Shown here in pieces: positions 50,528 through 59,345 of a stretch of 64,000 nucleotides of DNA. How positions within the stretch are numbered: the stretch's first letter is position 1; each line of letters starts with the position of its first letter. Origin of the DNA: Streptomyces sp. NBC_00091 (GTDB lineage Bacteria > Actinomycetota > Actinomycetes > Streptomycetales > Streptomycetaceae); NCBI RefSeq assembly GCF_026343185.1, contig NZ_JAPEMA010000001.1, positions 186,001 to 250,000 of the forward strand, written 5' to 3'. The notes beneath the pieces were generated by a model. That model had not been told where the DNA came from, ran no database searches, and worked only from the letters and a program-made list of their open reading frames with translations. The position numbers were made by a program, and so were the translations under genes.

Positions 50528-51421
50528 TCAGACGACGGGCAGTACGTCGTCCGTGAAGATCCCGGTCTTCAGGAAGAAGCCGAGCGGCTTGCGGATGGTC
50601 TTGCGCTCGAAGGGCCGGCGGCGCTCGTCGGCGACCAGTGCGTTGCGCAGACCCACCGGGTCGGCGATGCCGGCGTCGCGGTAGACGTGCGGGTTGTAGA
50701 GGGAGTTGAGGCTGTAGACCACGTACCGCTTGAGGTACGCCTCGACCTCGGCGACCCGGGCGGCGGGGACGGCCTGGCGCATCCGGTCGAAGAGCAGGGA
50801 GACCAGCTCGCGGCCGAAGGCGATGTGCCGGGACTCGTCCTGGTGGTGGATGCGGTTGACCTCGCGGATGGTGTGGCAGAGGTCCTCGTCCCGCGCCATC
50901 CGCGTGTTGTAGTGGTCGACCAGCTCCTCGAAGAACAGGATGCGGGCGAAGACCAGGAAGTTCTCCACCTCCGGCTCCCAGGCGGAGTCGGCGCGCAGGG
51001 CGGTGGAGCCGTAGATCTTGTCGCCGTAGCGGCGGCAGAACTCGGCGAAGAACCACATGTGCTCGTTCTCCTCACCGATGAAGTGGTGGAAGAAGTCGGA
51101 GGGCACCTCGAAGCCGGGCATGTGGATCCGCCCGACGACCTCGATGAGCAGTTCGCGGATGCCGTGCACGTTGAGGCTGTAGAAGTTGATGCTCTCCCAC
51201 TTGGAGAGGCGCTGGATGGTCTCCTCGCCCAGCTCCTCGTAGAAGGGGGTGCCGTAGACCGTGAGCAGCTCGGGGGTCATCCACATCCGGCCCTCGTCGA
51301 GCTTCTCGGGCCAGTCGAACTGCTGGTACGGGTTGTAGTACTCCTCGATGGAGCGGGAGCTGAGCCGCTCCAGGACTTCCAGGAACCGGTCGCTGACCGG
51401 CAGGGGGGCGCTGACGCCCAT
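50528..51421 (-). CDS. AurF-like diiron oxygenase
   Basis: 297-residue helical diiron protein. Ligand pattern: Glu90, Glu118-x2-His121 (EENEHM), Glu165 (FFEEL), His192 and Glu196-x2-His199 (HHQDESRHIAF). The intervals from Glu165 to His199 equal those of AurF, the p-aminobenzoate N-oxygenase. Family members N-oxygenate amines or hydroxylate carrier-bound aminoacyl groups. Between the ligase and methyltransferase genes, the likely substrate is the carrier-bound amino acid. ATG 51421 follows GAGGAG. Confidence 0.87.
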   Translation of the reverse strand: MGVSAPLPVSDRFLEVLERLSSRSIEEYYNPYQQFDWPEKLDEGRMWMTPELLTVYGTPFYEELGEETIQRLSKWESINFYSLNVHGIRELLIEVVGRIHMPGFEVPSDFFHHFIGEENEHMWFFAEFCRRYGDKIYGSTALRADSAWEPEVENFLVFARILFFEELVDHYNTRMARDEDLCHTIREVNRIHHQDESRHIAFGRELVSLLFDRMRQAVPAARVAEVEAYLKRYVVYSLNSLYNPHVYRDAGIADPVGLRNALVADERRRPFERKTIRKPLGFFLKTGIFTDDVLPVV

Positions 51422-51497
51422 GGTGACTCCTCGGGGTGGTGTGGTGGTGCCGGGGACCGCCGGGTCCCCCTCGGCGGCGCGGGCCGTGCGGCGGGCC

Positions 51498-52544
51498 CTA
51501 CGGCCGGACTTCGTAGACGGCGTTGACCGGGGTCTCGGTGGCCCGGCGCCAGCGGGTGAAGCCGGCCTCCTCGGCGATGGCGCGGAAGGCCTTCTCGCCG
51601 GAGTGGTTGCCGAGTGCGTGGGGGCCGCGCTGGGCGACGGCCACGGGCAGGCACATCACGGCGGAGAGGGCCATGAACATGCGGGCGGCCGGGGTCTGGG
51701 TGTCGATGTCGGCGGGCGAGACGTTCGACTCGACGAGCATCCAGGTGCCGTCCGCGTCCAGGGACTTGTGCACGTGCTGGGCGGCGGAGACCGGGTCGCC
51801 CATGTCGTGCAGGGCGTTGAAGAAGGTGACCAGGTCGTAGCCGGTGCCGGGGTAGTCGTCGGCGGAGGCGACCTCGAAGACGACGCGGTCGCAGAGCCCG
51901 GCCTCCTCGGCGAGCTGGCGGGCGATCGAGATGGCCTCTTCGGAGTAGTCGAAGCCGTGGACGGTCGCCTGCGGGAAGGCCTTCGCGATCAGCAGGGTGG
52001 TGTGGCCGACGCCGCAGCCGACGTCGGCGACGGTGCCGCCGGCGGCCAGCTTGCCGGTGACCCCGGTCAGGGCGGGCAGCCAGTCGGGGACGAGCCGGTG
52101 CTCGTAGGTGGGCTGGAAGAAGCTGCCCATGCCGGTGTCGAGGGCCGGGTCGTGCTCGGCCCAGCCGACGCCGTCGCCGGTGCGGTACGCGTCGACGAGC
52201 AGGTCCTCGGTGCCGTAGAGGGCCTTGAGGGCGGTGAAGAACCCGGCGGCGTAGGTGACCGCGTTCGGGTCGGCCAGCACGGGGGCGTGGTCGGCGGGCA
52301 GGGTGTACGTGCCGGCGCTCGGGTGGCGCTCGACGTACCCGGCGCTCAGCTGGGCGTGCAGCCACTCCTCGGCGTAGCGCGCGTTGATCCCGGTGCGCTC
52401 GGCGAGCGCGACGGGGGTCAGCGGGCCGGCCTCGGCCAGCGCGCGGTACAGGCCGAGCCGCTCGCCGAGGGCGACGGTGAGGCCGCGTACGGCGGCGCCG
52501 GCGTCGCTGATGACGCGCTGGTGGAAGTCGTGGACGGCGGTCAT
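51498..52544 (-). CDS. SAM-dependent methyltransferase with N-terminal winged helix
   Basis: 348-residue class I methyltransferase. N-terminal dimer/winged-helix domain (LTVALGERLGLYRALAEAGPLTPVALAERTGI), then motif I GGTVADVGCGVGHTTLLIAKAFP, acidic loop HGFDYSEEAI and YDLVTFFNALHDMGDP. C-terminal region as in Rv2258c-like enzymes. ATG 52544 overlaps the stop of the upstream methyltransferase. Acceptor atom unknown. Confidence 0.9.
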   Translation of the reverse strand: MTAVHDFHQRVISDAGAAVRGLTVALGERLGLYRALAEAGPLTPVALAERTGINARYAEEWLHAQLSAGYVERHPSAGTYTLPADHAPVLADPNAVTYAAGFFTALKALYGTEDLLVDAYRTGDGVGWAEHDPALDTGMGSFFQPTYEHRLVPDWLPALTGVTGKLAAGGTVADVGCGVGHTTLLIAKAFPQATVHGFDYSEEAISIARQLAEEAGLCDRVVFEVASADDYPGTGYDLVTFFNALHDMGDPVSAAQHVHKSLDADGTWMLVESNVSPADIDTQTPAARMFMALSAVMCLPVAVAQRGPHALGNHSGEKAFRAIAEEAGFTRWRRATETPVNAVYEVRP

Positions 52545-53380
52545 GCTGCTCTCACCTCGGCGGTCGGGAGGTCACAGGTGAACAGGAAGGAGCGCGGGAC
52601 GCGCGGGACGCTGCGGGCGGGCACCGGGTAGGGCCAGCGGCCGAAGTCGGCGCCGTCCTCGCCGGGCTGGCGGACCTCGCGTACGTCCCAGCCGCATTCG
52701 GCGAGGAGTTCCTCGGGGGTCTCCGTGCCGAAGAGCCACGGGTTCCCGTCCTCCTCGAGGGAGTTGAGGAAGGGCCGGGACAGCGGGTTCTGCAGCGCGG
52801 CCTTGCTGATGACGTCGCCGAGCAGGACCGATCCGGGCGCGGAGTGCCCGGCGAGGGTGGAGATGAGGCCCCGCACGGCGTGCTCGGGGAGGAAGAAGAG
52901 CAGGCCCTCGACGACCCACAGCACGGGCTCGTCGGAGCGCCAGCCGGCTTCCTTCAGCGGGCCGGTCCAGTCCTGGGTGAGGTCGACCGGGACGGTGACG
53001 CGGGTGCGTCCGGCCGGGGCGGGCTCCCCGGCGAGCATCTCCGCCTTGGCTTCGAGGAGCGCGGGGCGGTCGAGCTCGTAGACGGTGACGCCGTCGGGCC
53101 ACGGGAGCCGGTAGAAGCGGGTGTCCATGCCGGCGGCGAGGAAGACGACCTGGCGGATGCCGTGGTCCTGGACGGCCCGGACGATGGCCCGGTCCAGGTA
53201 GGTGGTGCGGATGGCGAGGAACGGCACGGTGCCGGCCCCCGCGTAGCGCTCGAGCAGTTCGAAGCCGATGCCGTCGGCGACGGTGCGCGCGTACGGATCG
53301 GCGAACAGCCGGTCCTCGCGCTCGGTTTCCAGGGCCCGCGCTGCGGCGGTCCACTGGGCGGTGCGGGATACGGCCTCCAC
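52541..53380 (-). CDS. SAM-dependent methyltransferase, PPM/LCMT family
   Basis: 279-residue leucine-carboxymethyltransferase-like enzyme: SRTAQWTAAARALETEREDRLFADPYA, RTTYLDRAIVRAVQDHGIRQVVFLAAGMDTRFYRL, WVVEGLLFFLPE. Such enzymes O-methylate carboxylates or hydroxyls of small molecules, a possible way to release or protect an acid. GTG 53380 with GGGAG upstream. It is coupled to the following methyltransferase by ATGA. Confidence 0.92.
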   Translation of the reverse strand: MEAVSRTAQWTAAARALETEREDRLFADPYARTVADGIGFELLERYAGAGTVPFLAIRTTYLDRAIVRAVQDHGIRQVVFLAAGMDTRFYRLPWPDGVTVYELDRPALLEAKAEMLAGEPAPAGRTRVTVPVDLTQDWTGPLKEAGWRSDEPVLWVVEGLLFFLPEHAVRGLISTLAGHSAPGSVLLGDVISKAALQNPLSRPFLNSLEEDGNPWLFGTETPEELLAECGWDVREVRQPGEDGADFGRWPYPVPARSVPRVPRSFLFTCDLPTAEVRAA

Positions 53381-53419
53381 GGGAGGCTCCCTTCACTTCG
53401 GGCGGGCAGGGGCGGGGGG

Positions 53420-53926
53420 TCAGGCCAGGGAGCGCACGCAGACGACCGGGTCCTCCGCGGCGGCGGGGTGCGGGGCTTCGCACTCGGCGGGCCGCCGCTC
53501 GAAGATGCTGTGCAGGATCATGCTGAAGACGACGTTCCCGTCGGCGTCGCTCAGCGTGCACTTGGGCTGCACGACACCGGTGCGCGGGTTGAACGGCGAG
53601 GGGCGCGAGCCCAGGATCTCGACGCGCGCGGTGAGCACGTCCCCGGGGCGCACGGGACGCAGGTAGCGGATCTCGTCGACGCCGGGAGAGCCCGTACAGG
53701 CGCTGTAGGCGAGCAGTCCGTCGACGTAGCGCCGCATGAACATCGAGGCGCTGTGCCAGCCGCTGGCGATCAGGCCGCCGAACGGGCTCCGCTCGGCGAG
53801 CGCCTGGTCGGTGTGGAAGGGCTGCGGGTCGAAGCGCCGGCCGAACTCCAGCACCTCCTCCGTCGTGACGGTGACGGTGCCGAGCTCGTGGACGTCACCG
53901 GTCCGGAAGTCCTCGAAGTAGCGCAT
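53420..53926 (-). CDS. MaoC-family (R)-hydratase
   Basis: 168-residue single hot-dog protein. YFEDFRTGDVHELGTVTVTTEEVLEFGRRFDPQPFHTD carries the Asp/His catalytic pair, followed by GLIASGWHSASMFMRRYV. It hydrates enoyl thioesters or dehydrates 3-hydroxyacyl groups, which fits a carrier- or CoA-bound intermediate. ATG 53926 has AAGGGGGG upstream; a start at 53974 is possible but less likely. Confidence 0.88.
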   Translation of the reverse strand: MRYFEDFRTGDVHELGTVTVTTEEVLEFGRRFDPQPFHTDQALAERSPFGGLIASGWHSASMFMRRYVDGLLAYSACTGSPGVDEIRYLRPVRPGDVLTARVEILGSRPSPFNPRTGVVQPKCTLSDADGNVVFSMILHSIFERRPAECEAPHPAAAEDPVVCVRSLA

Positions 53927-53990
53927 CACGCGCCCCCCTTGACGTAGAGGAGTGGTTTCTCTGGCGTGAACCAATCTACGAATCAGCCCT

Positions 53991-55181
53991 TTATTTTGTC
54001 AACCCAAAAGAAGACCGCAGTGCCTGTTCGGTGTCCTGCCACAGGTCCTCCGGGTCCTCGATGCCGACCGACATCCGGACGAGGCCCGGACCTATCCCGG
54101 CGCGCGCCAACGCCCCTTCGTCCAGCTCCCGGTGGGAGGTGCTGGCAGGGTGCGTGACCAGCGTCTCCACCCCGCCCAGCGACAGCGCGAGCCGCGCCAG
54201 CCGCACCCCCTCGACGAAGGCGCGGCCCGCCTCCCGGCCGCCGTGCAGCTCGAAGGAGAGCAGCCCGCCGCCGCCCGAGAGCACCCTGCGGGCCATGGCG
54301 TACGAGGGGTGCGTTCCCAGCCACGGCCAGTGGACGGCCGCCACGGCGGGATGCGCCACCAGCCGCTCCGCGAGCAGGCCCGCGTTGGCGCAGTGCTCCC
54401 GGATCCGCAGCGGCAGCGTGGCGATCCCGCGCAGGGTCAGCCAGACGGCGAACGGGTCGGCGCTGGCTCCGAGTTCGACCGTGCGGGGCCAGACCTCCCG
54501 GCGCAGCGCGTCGTCCGCGAAGACGGCCGCGCCGCCCAGGACGTCGGAGTGCCCGGCGAGGTACTTGGTGGTGGAGTGGAGCACGATGTCGGCGCCGTGC
54601 TCGACGGGGCGGCACAGGACGGGTGAGGCCAGGGAGTTGTCCACGGCGCTGAGCACGCCGAGGCGCCGGGCCGCCGCCAGCAGACCGGGGAGGTCGGGGA
54701 CCTGCCCGGTGGGGTTGGCGATGGTCTCCAGCACGAGCAGCCGGGTGCGCGGCCCGGCGAGCGCCTCGAACTCCCCCACGTCGTCACCGCTGATGTAGTC
54801 GACCTCCACCCCGTAGCGCTCCTTCAGATCGCTCAGCGCCGCGTACGTCCCCCCGTACAGGCAGCGCTGCGCGATCACCTGGTCACCGGGGCGCAGCAGG
54901 GCGAGCAGGACCCCGCTGATGGCGCCCATCCCGGAGGCGAAGGCGATGGCCGAGGCCCCGCCCTCCAGGCCGGCGAGGGTGCGTTCCAGGGCTCGCACGG
55001 TGGGGTTGCCGCGGCGGCTGTACACGTAGTCGCCGTCGGGTCCGGCCATGGCCCGCGCCAGGTCGTCCGCCGAGTCGAAGGCGAAGGCGGAGGACTGGAC
55101 GAGCGGCACGGACAGCGGCCGGCTCGCGGGGACTTCGAGCTCGTGGGCCACGTGCACGGCCCGGGTGCGGATGTCCTTCAT
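53991..55181 (-). CDS. PLP-dependent transsulfuration-family enzyme
   Basis: 396-residue fold-type I PLP enzyme of the cystathionine gamma-synthase/lyase and O-acetylhomoserine sulfhydrylase family. YVYSRRGNPTVRALERTLAGLEGG, FASGMGAISGVLLALL, LETIANPTG, VDNSLASPVLCRP and the Schiff-base Lys in LHSTTKYLAGHSDVLGG; ending THPASTSH. It performs gamma- or beta-replacement or elimination on homoserine, cysteine or methionine derivatives. As first gene of the operon it may supply the amino acid precursor or recycle homocysteine. ATG 55181 has AAGGGAG. Confidence 0.92.
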   Translation of the reverse strand: MKDIRTRAVHVAHELEVPASRPLSVPLVQSSAFAFDSADDLARAMAGPDGDYVYSRRGNPTVRALERTLAGLEGGASAIAFASGMGAISGVLLALLRPGDQVIAQRCLYGGTYAALSDLKERYGVEVDYISGDDVGEFEALAGPRTRLLVLETIANPTGQVPDLPGLLAAARRLGVLSAVDNSLASPVLCRPVEHGADIVLHSTTKYLAGHSDVLGGAAVFADDALRREVWPRTVELGASADPFAVWLTLRGIATLPLRIREHCANAGLLAERLVAHPAVAAVHWPWLGTHPSYAMARRVLSGGGGLLSFELHGGREAGRAFVEGVRLARLALSLGGVETLVTHPASTSHRELDEGALARAGIGPGLVRMSVGIEDPEDLWQDTEQALRSSFGLTK

Positions 55182-55202
55182 CGGGGGATCTCCCTTTCGT
55201 TC

Positions 55203-55253
55203 GGGTACGGAAACCGGGTACGGAAACCGGGTACGGAAAGAGGGGTACGGAAA
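55203..55253. repeat. Four direct repeats GGGTACGGAAA in the operon promoter region
   Basis: Copies start at 55203, 55216, 55229 and 55243, spacing 13, 13 and 14 bases, squeezed between the MFS terminator and the ribosome-binding site of the PLP-enzyme gene. On the operon strand the unit reads TTTCCGTACCC. Confidence 0.8.
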
Positions 55254-55296
55254 AAGGGGTCGCCCGACGTCCGGGAAGGACGTCGGGCGACCCCTT
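55254..55296 (-). terminator. Intrinsic terminator of the MFS gene
   Basis: Nineteen-base-pair perfect stem (AAGGGGTCGCCCGACGTCC with its mirror) and a GGGAA loop. On the minus strand the stem is followed by TTTTT, a true U-tract. It separates the exporter transcript from the biosynthetic operon. Confidence 0.92.
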
Positions 55297-55322
55297 GGGT
55301 GTGCTCGGGGCGACCCCGTACG

Positions 55323-56768
55323 TCACACCCCTGCCGTCTCGCTGCGCGACGCCGGGGCGTCGGCGGCGGGAGCGGAGGCGGCGGCGGACTTGTCGCCCTT
55401 CATCACGAGGAGGGTGATCACCGCACCCGCGGCGGCGATGGCGGCGGCGCCGATGAAGGCGGCGCTGAACCCGTCGGTGAGGGCGGGCAGGTTGCCCAGC
55501 TCACCGGCGCCCTGGGTGGTGGCGAGCGCGGTCAGCGCGGCCAGGCCGAGGGCGGAACCCACGTTGTAGGTGGTGTTGACGATGCCGGAGGCCAGACCGG
55601 CCTGCTCCTGCGGGGCGCCGGCCATCGCGGCCATCATCGCCGGGATGTAGGCGAGCGCCATGCCGAGCGCGGCGACGAGCGAGGCGGGCAGGACGTCGAC
55701 CAGGAAGGTGCCGGTCGGCTCGACGGCGGACAGCCAGACCAGGCCGGCGGCGAGGGCGAGCAGACCGCCCACGATCAGCGGCTTGGCGCCGAAGCGACCC
55801 ATGAGGCGGGAGGTGATGGCCGTCATGAAGATCATCAGCAGGACCGTCATGGGGAGCAGCGCCGCACCGGAGGCGAAGGCGCCGTAGTCCAGCACCTGCT
55901 GGAGGTACAGGTTGAGGAAGTACCACATCGGGATCCAGGCGGCGCCCAGCAGCGTCATCGCGAGGTTGGCCGAGCCGAGGCGCGGGATGCGCCACACGCT
56001 GAGCGGCATGAGCGGCTCGCGGACGGTCTTCTGGATCACGAAGAAGAGGGCGAGCAGCACGACCGCGCCGATCAGCTCCAGCACGGTGGCGGTGGCGCCC
56101 CAGCCGACCTCGGGGGCCCGGACGACGGCGAAGACGGCGAGCGCGAGCCCCGCGGTGACGGCGACGGCGCCGAGGACGTCCACGGAACCGCGACGGGCCT
56201 GGACGGCGGGCAGCAGCTTGGTCGCGGCGAGGGTCGCGAGGCCGATCGGCACGTAGATGATGAAGACCCACGGCCAGCTCACCCATTCGGTGAACACCCC
56301 GCCGAGGAACACCCCGGCGGTACCGCCGGCGGGCGCGGCGGCGCCGTAGAGGGCCATCGCCTTGCCGAGCTCCTTCGGGTTGTGCCCGAAGAGCATCATC
56401 AGCAGGGTCATGGCCGAGGGCGCGATCAGCGCCCCGCCGACTCCCTGTACGGCCCGGCCGACGATCTCGACCGTCGCGGTCTGCGCGGCCGCGGCGAGCA
56501 CCGATCCGACGATCATCGTGGCCCAGCCGGTGGCGAAGATCTTGCGCGCGCCGAACAGGTCGGAGAGCCGTCCGCCGAGCAGGAGTAACCCGCCGAAGAC
56601 GATGACGTACGCGTTGAAGACCCACTGGAGCTCGCCCTGCGAGAAGCCGAGGTCCTTCTGCATCTCGGGGAGCGCGACTCCGATGATCGACGTGTCCATG
56701 ATCACCATGAACTGAGCGGTGGCAAGCACGCCAAGTGCCCACCAGCGCCGGGGATTGACGGTTGACAT
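55323..56768 (-). CDS. DHA2-type MFS exporter
   Basis: 481-residue drug:H+ antiporter-2 family protein with about 14 membrane segments. QFMVIMDTSIIGVALPEMQKDLGF (motif D1), GGRLSDLFGARK (motif A), GRAVQGVGGALIAPSAMTL (motif B/C region). It likely exports a small molecule, perhaps the operon product. Its promoter holds two CsoR-type palindromes, unusual for a drug exporter and suggesting copper or thiol control. It is separated from the operon by an intrinsic terminator. Confidence 0.92.
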   Translation of the reverse strand: MSTVNPRRWWALGVLATAQFMVIMDTSIIGVALPEMQKDLGFSQGELQWVFNAYVIVFGGLLLLGGRLSDLFGARKIFATGWATMIVGSVLAAAAQTATVEIVGRAVQGVGGALIAPSAMTLLMMLFGHNPKELGKAMALYGAAAPAGGTAGVFLGGVFTEWVSWPWVFIIYVPIGLATLAATKLLPAVQARRGSVDVLGAVAVTAGLALAVFAVVRAPEVGWGATATVLELIGAVVLLALFFVIQKTVREPLMPLSVWRIPRLGSANLAMTLLGAAWIPMWYFLNLYLQQVLDYGAFASGAALLPMTVLLMIFMTAITSRLMGRFGAKPLIVGGLLALAAGLVWLSAVEPTGTFLVDVLPASLVAALGMALAYIPAMMAAMAGAPQEQAGLASGIVNTTYNVGSALGLAALTALATTQGAGELGNLPALTDGFSAAFIGAAAIAAAGAVITLLVMKGDKSAAASAPAADAPASRSETAGV

Positions 56769-56791
56769 TGCCCTGACCCTCCTCTGTCACA

Positions 56792-56844
56792 TACCCCTGG
56801 GGGGTACCTTCGCGTAGCAAGGTAGCATACCCATGGGGGGTATG
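56792..56844. promoter_or_regulatory. Two CsoR-type operators upstream of the DHA2 exporter
   Basis: TACCCC-TGG-GGGGTA (56792-56806) and CATACCC-N5-GGGTATG (56826-56844), both with perfect arms. They have the same two architectures as the sites at the copper locus (25381-25395 and 26552-26570). Confidence 0.75.
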
Positions 56845-56898
56845 TAAGACCGGCGTGAGAACGCTGGCGTGAGAACGCATCGGGGCGGACAAGCGGAA

Positions 56899-56928
56899 GC
56901 CCCGCCCCGGCCGGAGCCGGGGCGGGGC
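56899..56928. terminator. GC-rich terminator after the EF-G paralogue
   Basis: Thirteen-base-pair perfect stem GCCCCGCCCCGGC / GCCGGGGCGGGGC, loop CGGA, 48 bases after the stop of the minus-strand EF-G-like gene. Confidence 0.7.
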
Positions 56929-56976
56929 GGGGCGGGGCACTACCGGAGCACTACCGGCGCACTGGCCGGGCGGGCG

Positions 56977-59019
56977 CTAGCGGGCCCGGAGGGTGGCGGC
57001 CACCGCCGCGGGGACGGGGGCCAGGCCCGAGGGGCGGCTGGTGAAGCTGCCCCGGCCCTGGGTGCGGCCGCGCAGCCGGGACGCGTACCCGAACAGCTCG
57101 GCCAGCGGCACCGTCGCCGTGATCACCGAGGTACCGGACTGTCCGGCCGAGCCCGTGACCCGGCCGCGGCGGGCGGCGAGGTCCCCGAGGACCGCGCCGA
57201 CCCCGTCGTCCGGGACGGTCACGGTGACCTCCGCGACCGGCTCCAGCAGCTCCAGCGTGCTCGCGCGCAGGGCCTCCCGCAGCGCGAACCGGCCGGCCGC
57301 GCGGAACGCCATCTCCGAGGAGTCCTTGGAGTGGGTCGCCCCGTCGGTGAGGACCACCCGCAGGCCCGTCACCGGATGGCCGCCGAGGGGGCCCTCGGCG
57401 AGGGCGTCACGGCAGCCGGCCTCCACGGCCCGCGCGTACTCCTGCGGCACCCTGCCGCCGACGACCGCCGAGCGGAACTCGAATCCGGGCTCCTCCAGCG
57501 GCTCGACGTCCAGGACCACATGGGCGAACTGGCCCGCGCCGCCGTCCTGTTTGACGTGCCGGTACACGAAACCGGTCACCCCGCGCACGACGGTCTCCCG
57601 GTAGGAGACCTGCGGCCGGCCGACGACGACCTCGACCCCGTGGCCGCGCCGGATCTTCTCCACCGCCACCTCCAGGTGCAGTTCGCCCAGCCCCGACAGC
57701 ACCGTCTGGCCGGTTTCCGCGTCGGACCGGACCACCAGGGAGGGATCCTCCTCGGCGAGCCGGGCCAGCGCGGACGTGAGCCGGCCGGTGTCGGCGCTGC
57801 GGCCGGCCTCGACCGCGACCGACACCACCGGTTCGGCGACCGTCGGCGGTTCGAGGAGCAGGGGTGCCCCCGGCGCGCACAGGCTGGTCCCGGCACGGGC
57901 CGACTTCAGCCCGACGACGGCGACGATGTCACCGGCCACCGCCTCCTCCCGTTCCTCGTGCCGGTCGGCCTGCACCCGCAGGATCCGCCCGACGCGTTCC
58001 GTCCGGCCCGTGGCCGGGTCCAGTACGGAGTCGCCCTTGCGCAGGGTGCCCGCGTAGACGCGCAGGTAGGTGAGCCGCCCCGTCGCCGTCGCCGTCACCT
58101 TGAAGGCCAGGGCCGCGAGGGGCTCCTGCGGGTCGGCGGCCCGCTCCCGAACCGGTGGCATGTCGGCCGGTGCGGGCAGGTACGCCACGACGGCGTCCAG
58201 CAGCGGCTCGATGCCCCGGTTGCGGTACGCGGAACCGCACAGCACCACCACGCCGTCCCCGGCGAGGGTCAGCTCGCGCAGGACGCGGACCAGCGTCGGC
58301 TCGCTCAGGGCGGAGCCGGCGCAGAACTCCTCCAGGGCGTCCGGGTGGAGTTCGGCCACCGTCTCCTCAAGGAGCTGGCGTCGGCGCCGTGCCTCCTCGA
58401 GCAGCGGCCCGGGGACCGGAACCGTCTCGTACGAGCCGTCGCCCGCGCGCCAGAGCAGCGCGCGCATCCGCAGCAGGTCGACGACGCCGGTGAAACCGTC
58501 CTCCCGCCCGACGGGCAGCTGCACGACCAGGGGGACGGCGCCGAGCCGCTCCCGGATCGAGGCCACCGCCGTGTCGAGGTCGGCGCCCGCCCGGTCCAGC
58601 TTGTTGACGAACGCGATCCGCGGTACGCCGTGCCGGTCGGCCTGCCGCCACACGGACTCGCTCTGCGGTTCGACGCCGGCGACGGCGTCGAACACCGCGA
58701 CCGCCCCGTCGAGCACCCGCAGGGAGCGCTCGACCTCGTCGGAGAAGTCCACGTGCCCCGGGGTGTCGATCAGGTTGACGCGATGCCCGTCCCAGGAACA
58801 GCTCACGGCCGCCGCGAAGATGGTGATGCCGCGGTCGCGCTCCTGGGGGTCGTAGTCGGTGACGGTGGTGCCGTCGTGGACCTCGCCCCGCTTGTGGATG
58901 GTGCCGGTCGCGAAGAGGATCCGCTCGGTGACGGTGGTCTTGCCGGCGTCGACGTGGGCGAGGATGCCGAGGTTGCGGACGGCGGCGGTGGTGCTGGTGG
59001 TGTGACGGTTGGTGCGCAT
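56977..59019 (-). CDS. Elongation factor G paralogue (FusA2-like)
   Basis: 680-residue translational GTPase. G1 [10 protein letters not shown]2 RGITI, G3 DTPGHVDF and G4 NKLD are all present. Domain II ([21 protein letters not shown]), domain IV (GYRETV-like [26 protein letters not shown]) and domain V are complete. It lies outside the str operon and diverges from typical EF-G, for example FAAAVSCSW after G2, so it is a secondary copy, perhaps for stress, ribosome recycling or resistance to a ribosome-targeting compound. ATG 59019; a short peptide ORF precedes it. Confidence 0.93.
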   Translation of the reverse strand: MRTNRHTTSTTAAVRNLGILAHVDAGKTTVTERILFATGTIHKRGEVHDGTTVTDYDPQERDRGITIFAAAVSCSWDGHRVNLIDTPGHVDFSDEVERSLRVLDGAVAVFDAVAGVEPQSESVWRQADRHGVPRIAFVNKLDRAGADLDTAVASIRERLGAVPLVVQLPVGREDGFTGVVDLLRMRALLWRAGDGSYETVPVPGPLLEEARRRRQLLEETVAELHPDALEEFCAGSALSEPTLVRVLRELTLAGDGVVVLCGSAYRNRGIEPLLDAVVAYLPAPADMPPVRERAADPQEPLAALAFKVTATATGRLTYLRVYAGTLRKGDSVLDPATGRTERVGRILRVQADRHEEREEAVAGDIVAVVGLKSARAGTSLCAPGAPLLLEPPTVAEPVVSVAVEAGRSADTGRLTSALARLAEEDPSLVVRSDAETGQTVLSGLGELHLEVAVEKIRRGHGVEVVVGRPQVSYRETVVRGVTGFVYRHVKQDGGAGQFAHVVLDVEPLEEPGFEFRSAVVGGRVPQEYARAVEAGCRDALAEGPLGGHPVTGLRVVLTDGATHSKDSSEMAFRAAGRFALREALRASTLELLEPVAEVTVTVPDDGVGAVLGDLAARRGRVTGSAGQSGTSVITATVPLAELFGYASRLRGRTQGRGSFTSRPSGLAPVPAAVAATLRAR

Positions 59020-59163
59020 GGCCCGGGGCCTTTCGGATGCCTGGGGTGGAAGAGGGCAGCGCGATTTCCGGGACGCCGATCCAGCCCGCGGCACGGCCAC
59101 GGGGACGTTCTTGGGGATCGGTCAGGAGTGCGTCACGGGCGTACGGTGACAGCCGCGCGGCTG

Positions 59164-59241
59164 CTACCGCGCGCTGCGGGACACCGGGATCACGTCGTAC
59201 CGGCAGGGGGGAACGACGGCGGCGGTGCGGTTCGTACGCAT
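59164..59241 (-). CDS. 25-residue upstream peptide ORF of the EF-G paralogue
   Basis: ATG 59241 to TAG 59164, starting MRTNR exactly like the EF-G paralogue and ending SRSAR, with one Cys. The bases around its start (CCGGGGCC-ATGCG) resemble those around the EF-G start. It could be a leader peptide for translational control, or a chance ORF from a small duplication. Confidence 0.35.
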   Translation of the reverse strand: MRTNRTAAVVPPCRYDVIPVSRSAR

Positions 59242-59345
59242 GGCCCCGGTTCCCCTTCTCTTCGCTCGGCATCGGCAGGCACCGCCCTGGCGGCGGCACG
59301 CACCGCGACTCTAGGCGGCGCGCGCCGGCCGGGGCACCTGGTTTT

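Noticed and set aside
53983..54615. Second minus-strand frame inside the PLP-enzyme gene
   Set aside because: Shadow of the transsulfuration enzyme; Arg/Ala/Gly-rich with no motif.
55182..55322. SAM riboswitch in front of the operon
   Set aside because: The space holds only a terminator of the upstream gene and short direct repeats; no SAM-I or SAM-II type core could be drawn.
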